6,115 nucleotides of DNA from Clostridiales bacterium (GTDB taxonomy: Bacteria; Bacillota; Clostridia; Peptostreptococcales; Anaerovoracaceae), in contig WRFF01000101.1 in assembly GCA_009778945.1 (NCBI GenBank), positions 1 to 6,115 of the forward strand, in the 5' to 3' direction. The notes under the pieces are model-generated. The model ran no database searches and had not been told where the DNA came from. It saw nothing but the letters and a program-made list of their open reading frames with translations. The position numbers were made by a program, and so were the translations under genes. The stretch's first letter is position 1. Each line of letters begins with the position of its first letter. This document shows, in pieces, positions 5,171-6,115 of the stretch.

Positions 5171-6115
5171 CTATACAGTCACAAAAGGTTTGTTCACATA
5201 GGCCGCGGCACCGTTATAGGTGATTTTATACCAGTCCCCGCTCGTGCCCGTGATGGTCACTTTCACGCCGGGTTTCAATGTGCCGAGGATCTTCGTATTT
5301 GTCCCCGCGCCCGCGCGCACATTCAGCACCTGCCACGAAGCGACGTTCACCGTGCCGGTCTGCGTCGCCGAAGCGGCTGTTCCGCTCTGTGAAGCGCCGC
5401 CCCCGGATGTCGCCGGGGTGACCCCTGTGATATACGGTTTGTTCACATAGGCCGCGGCGCCGTTATAGGTGATTTTATACCAGTCCCCGCTTGTGCCCGT
5501 AATGGTCACTTTCACGCCGGGTTTCAATGTGCCGAGGATCGCCGTGTTTGTCCCCGCGCCCGCGCGCACATTCAGCACCTGCCATGAAGCCACGTTCACC
5601 GTGCCGGTCTGCGTCGCCGCGGCGGCGGCGGAGCTGTCTCCGGAAGAAACAACCGCCGTCGCGGGCGCCGTGGCGGAAGCTATAGGCGCTGTCGCTGCGG
5701 TGACTGCCGTGATATACGGTTTGTTCACATAAGCCGCGGCGCCGTTATACGTGATCTTGTACCAATCCCCGCTCGTACCTGTGATGGTCACTTTCGCGCC
5801 GTTGTTCAGCGTGCCGAGGATCGCCGTGTTCGTCCCCGCGCCCGCGCGTACGTTCAACACCTGTCCCGCGGCTACCTTTACCGTGCCGGTTTGTGTTGCC
5901 GTCGCGGCGGGAGGCGTGGTTGCCGTTGCAGCGGGAGGCGTAGCTGTAGCAGCCGTACTGCTGCCTGTGAGCGTCACAAGTTTCGTCGACGAGCCGAGAT
6001 TATAGTAGAATGTCAAAATATCCTTATAGGTTTTCCCGCTGTTTGCCATCTGATATGCGCCGATCTGGCTCAGCCCCGAAGCGTGGCCGCAGCGCACCGC
6101 GGCAAGCAGCCACGA
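5171..6115 (-). CDS. SpoIID/LytB-domain protein with three SH3b repeats (5' end missing)
   Basis: The frame is open to the window edge, and 314 C-terminal residues are visible. The first ~45 match the end of a SpoIID/LytB domain: GHASGLSQIGAYQMA followed by GKTYKDILTFYYNLG, comparable to the GHGxGMSQxGA...ILxxYY pattern of the family. In SpoIID that domain is a peptidoglycan lytic transglycosylase; the relatives LytB and many secreted clostridial proteins are less well defined. Then come Thr/Ala/Pro-rich linkers and three SH3b modules of 63 residues, each with LNVRAGAGTNT...ILGTL...V.ITGTSGDWYKITYNGAAAYVNKP split around small differences; such domains usually bind cell wall. The GTG at 6097 lies inside the catalytic domain and is not the real start. 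The His-Gly-x-Gly part reads GHAS rather than GHGV, so catalysis is uncertain. The protein should be exported, though its signal peptide would lie outside the window. Confidence 0.88.
   Translation of the reverse strand, partial: SWLLAAVRCGHASGLSQIGAYQMANSGKTYKDILTFYYNLGSSTKLVTLTGSSTAATATPPAATATTPPAATATQTGTVKVAAGQVLNVRAGAGTNTAILGTLNNGAKVTITGTSGDWYKITYNGAAAYVNKPYITAVTAATAPIASATAPATAVVSSGDSSAAAAATQTGTVNVASWQVLNVRAGAGTNTAILGTLKPGVKVTITGTSGDWYKITYNGAAAYVNKPYITGVTPATSGGGASQSGTAASATQTGTVNVASWQVLNVRAGAGTNTKILGTLKPGVKVTITGTSGDWYKITYNGAAAYVNKPFVTV
5177..5365 (-). repeat. SH3b repeat 3 (C-terminal)
   Basis: The last 189-bp unit ends one codon before the TAG stop, so the protein terminates with this wall-binding module. 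Near identity to repeat 2 suggests the two arose by recent duplication or are kept alike by gene conversion. Confidence 0.9.
5426..5614 (-). repeat. SH3b repeat 2
   Basis: A 189-bp unit of exactly the same length as its neighbours. By eye it differs from repeat 3 at about nine bases, mostly third codon positions; the protein changes are TAI/TKI and the final PYIT/PFVT. The linker to repeat 3 (225-244 in the reading from 6097) is Gly/Ser/Ala-rich. Confidence 0.9.
5708..5896 (-). repeat. SH3b repeat 1 (most N-terminal)
   Basis: A 189-bp unit coding from TQTGTVKVAAGQ to YVNKPYIT. It is the most divergent of the three copies: KVAAGQ replaces NVASWQ, and LNNGAK replaces LKPGVK. The following linker to repeat 2 is about 31 residues of Ala, Thr, Val and Ser. 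Confidence 0.9.

Noticed and set aside
5177..5896. Repeats considered as a CRISPR or satellite array
   Set aside because: The units are 189 bp, in frame, and encode SH3b domains separated by protein linkers.
5220..6005. Three similar plus-strand open frames
   Set aside because: They are antisense images of the three SH3b repeats, which explains their mutual similarity.

Overview
The window looks like chromosomal DNA of a moderately GC-rich member of the Clostridia (Firmicutes). Three things point there: an aspartate carbamoyltransferase split into separate catalytic (pyrB) and zinc-binding regulatory (pyrI) genes followed by pyrC, a sulfatase-fold lipoteichoic-acid-synthase-like membrane enzyme, and a secreted protein that joins a SpoIID/LytB-type domain to SH3b repeats. 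A Christensenellales- or Oscillospiraceae-like gut lineage would fit, but the genus cannot be read from the sequence.

Left part, minus strand (1-4271). A tightly packed unit reads right to left: LTA-synthase-like gene (4271-2277), pyrB (2274-1324), pyrI (1321-899), pyrC (902-1, cut by the window edge). The gaps are 2 nt, 2 nt and a 4-nt GTGA overlap, so one transcript is very likely. PyrB and PyrI make and control carbamoyl-aspartate synthesis, and PyrC cyclises it to dihydroorotate, so three consecutive points of UMP synthesis are encoded behind a cell-envelope gene. A good sigma-A-type promoter (4286-4314) lies just before the LTA-type gene, with no room for a conventional pyrimidine attenuator before pyrB.

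Centre (4272-4374). A 103-bp divergent promoter region holds a promoter for each side and a perfect 12-bp palindrome between them. Both predicted transcripts have leaders of only about 5-8 nt, and neither first gene has a visible Shine-Dalgarno sequence.

Right part. Two overlapping plus-strand genes (4375-4803, 4800-5141) encode a pair of four-helix DMT/SMR-type proteins resembling the ArnE/ArnF kind of flippase subunits. A short hairpin with T-tracts on both strands (5143-5167) separates them from a convergent minus-strand gene (6115-5171, 5' end missing) whose product ends in three nearly identical 63-residue SH3b repeats.

The most unusual signal is in pyrC. About 30 extra in-frame codons, carrying an 8-bp perfect palindrome with a GCGAAGC core, sit between the conserved metal-binding HxH...REPG motif and the KEDI motif. 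They look like a small palindromic element captured inside an essential enzyme gene. No phage, insertion sequence, CRISPR, tRNA or rRNA is visible.
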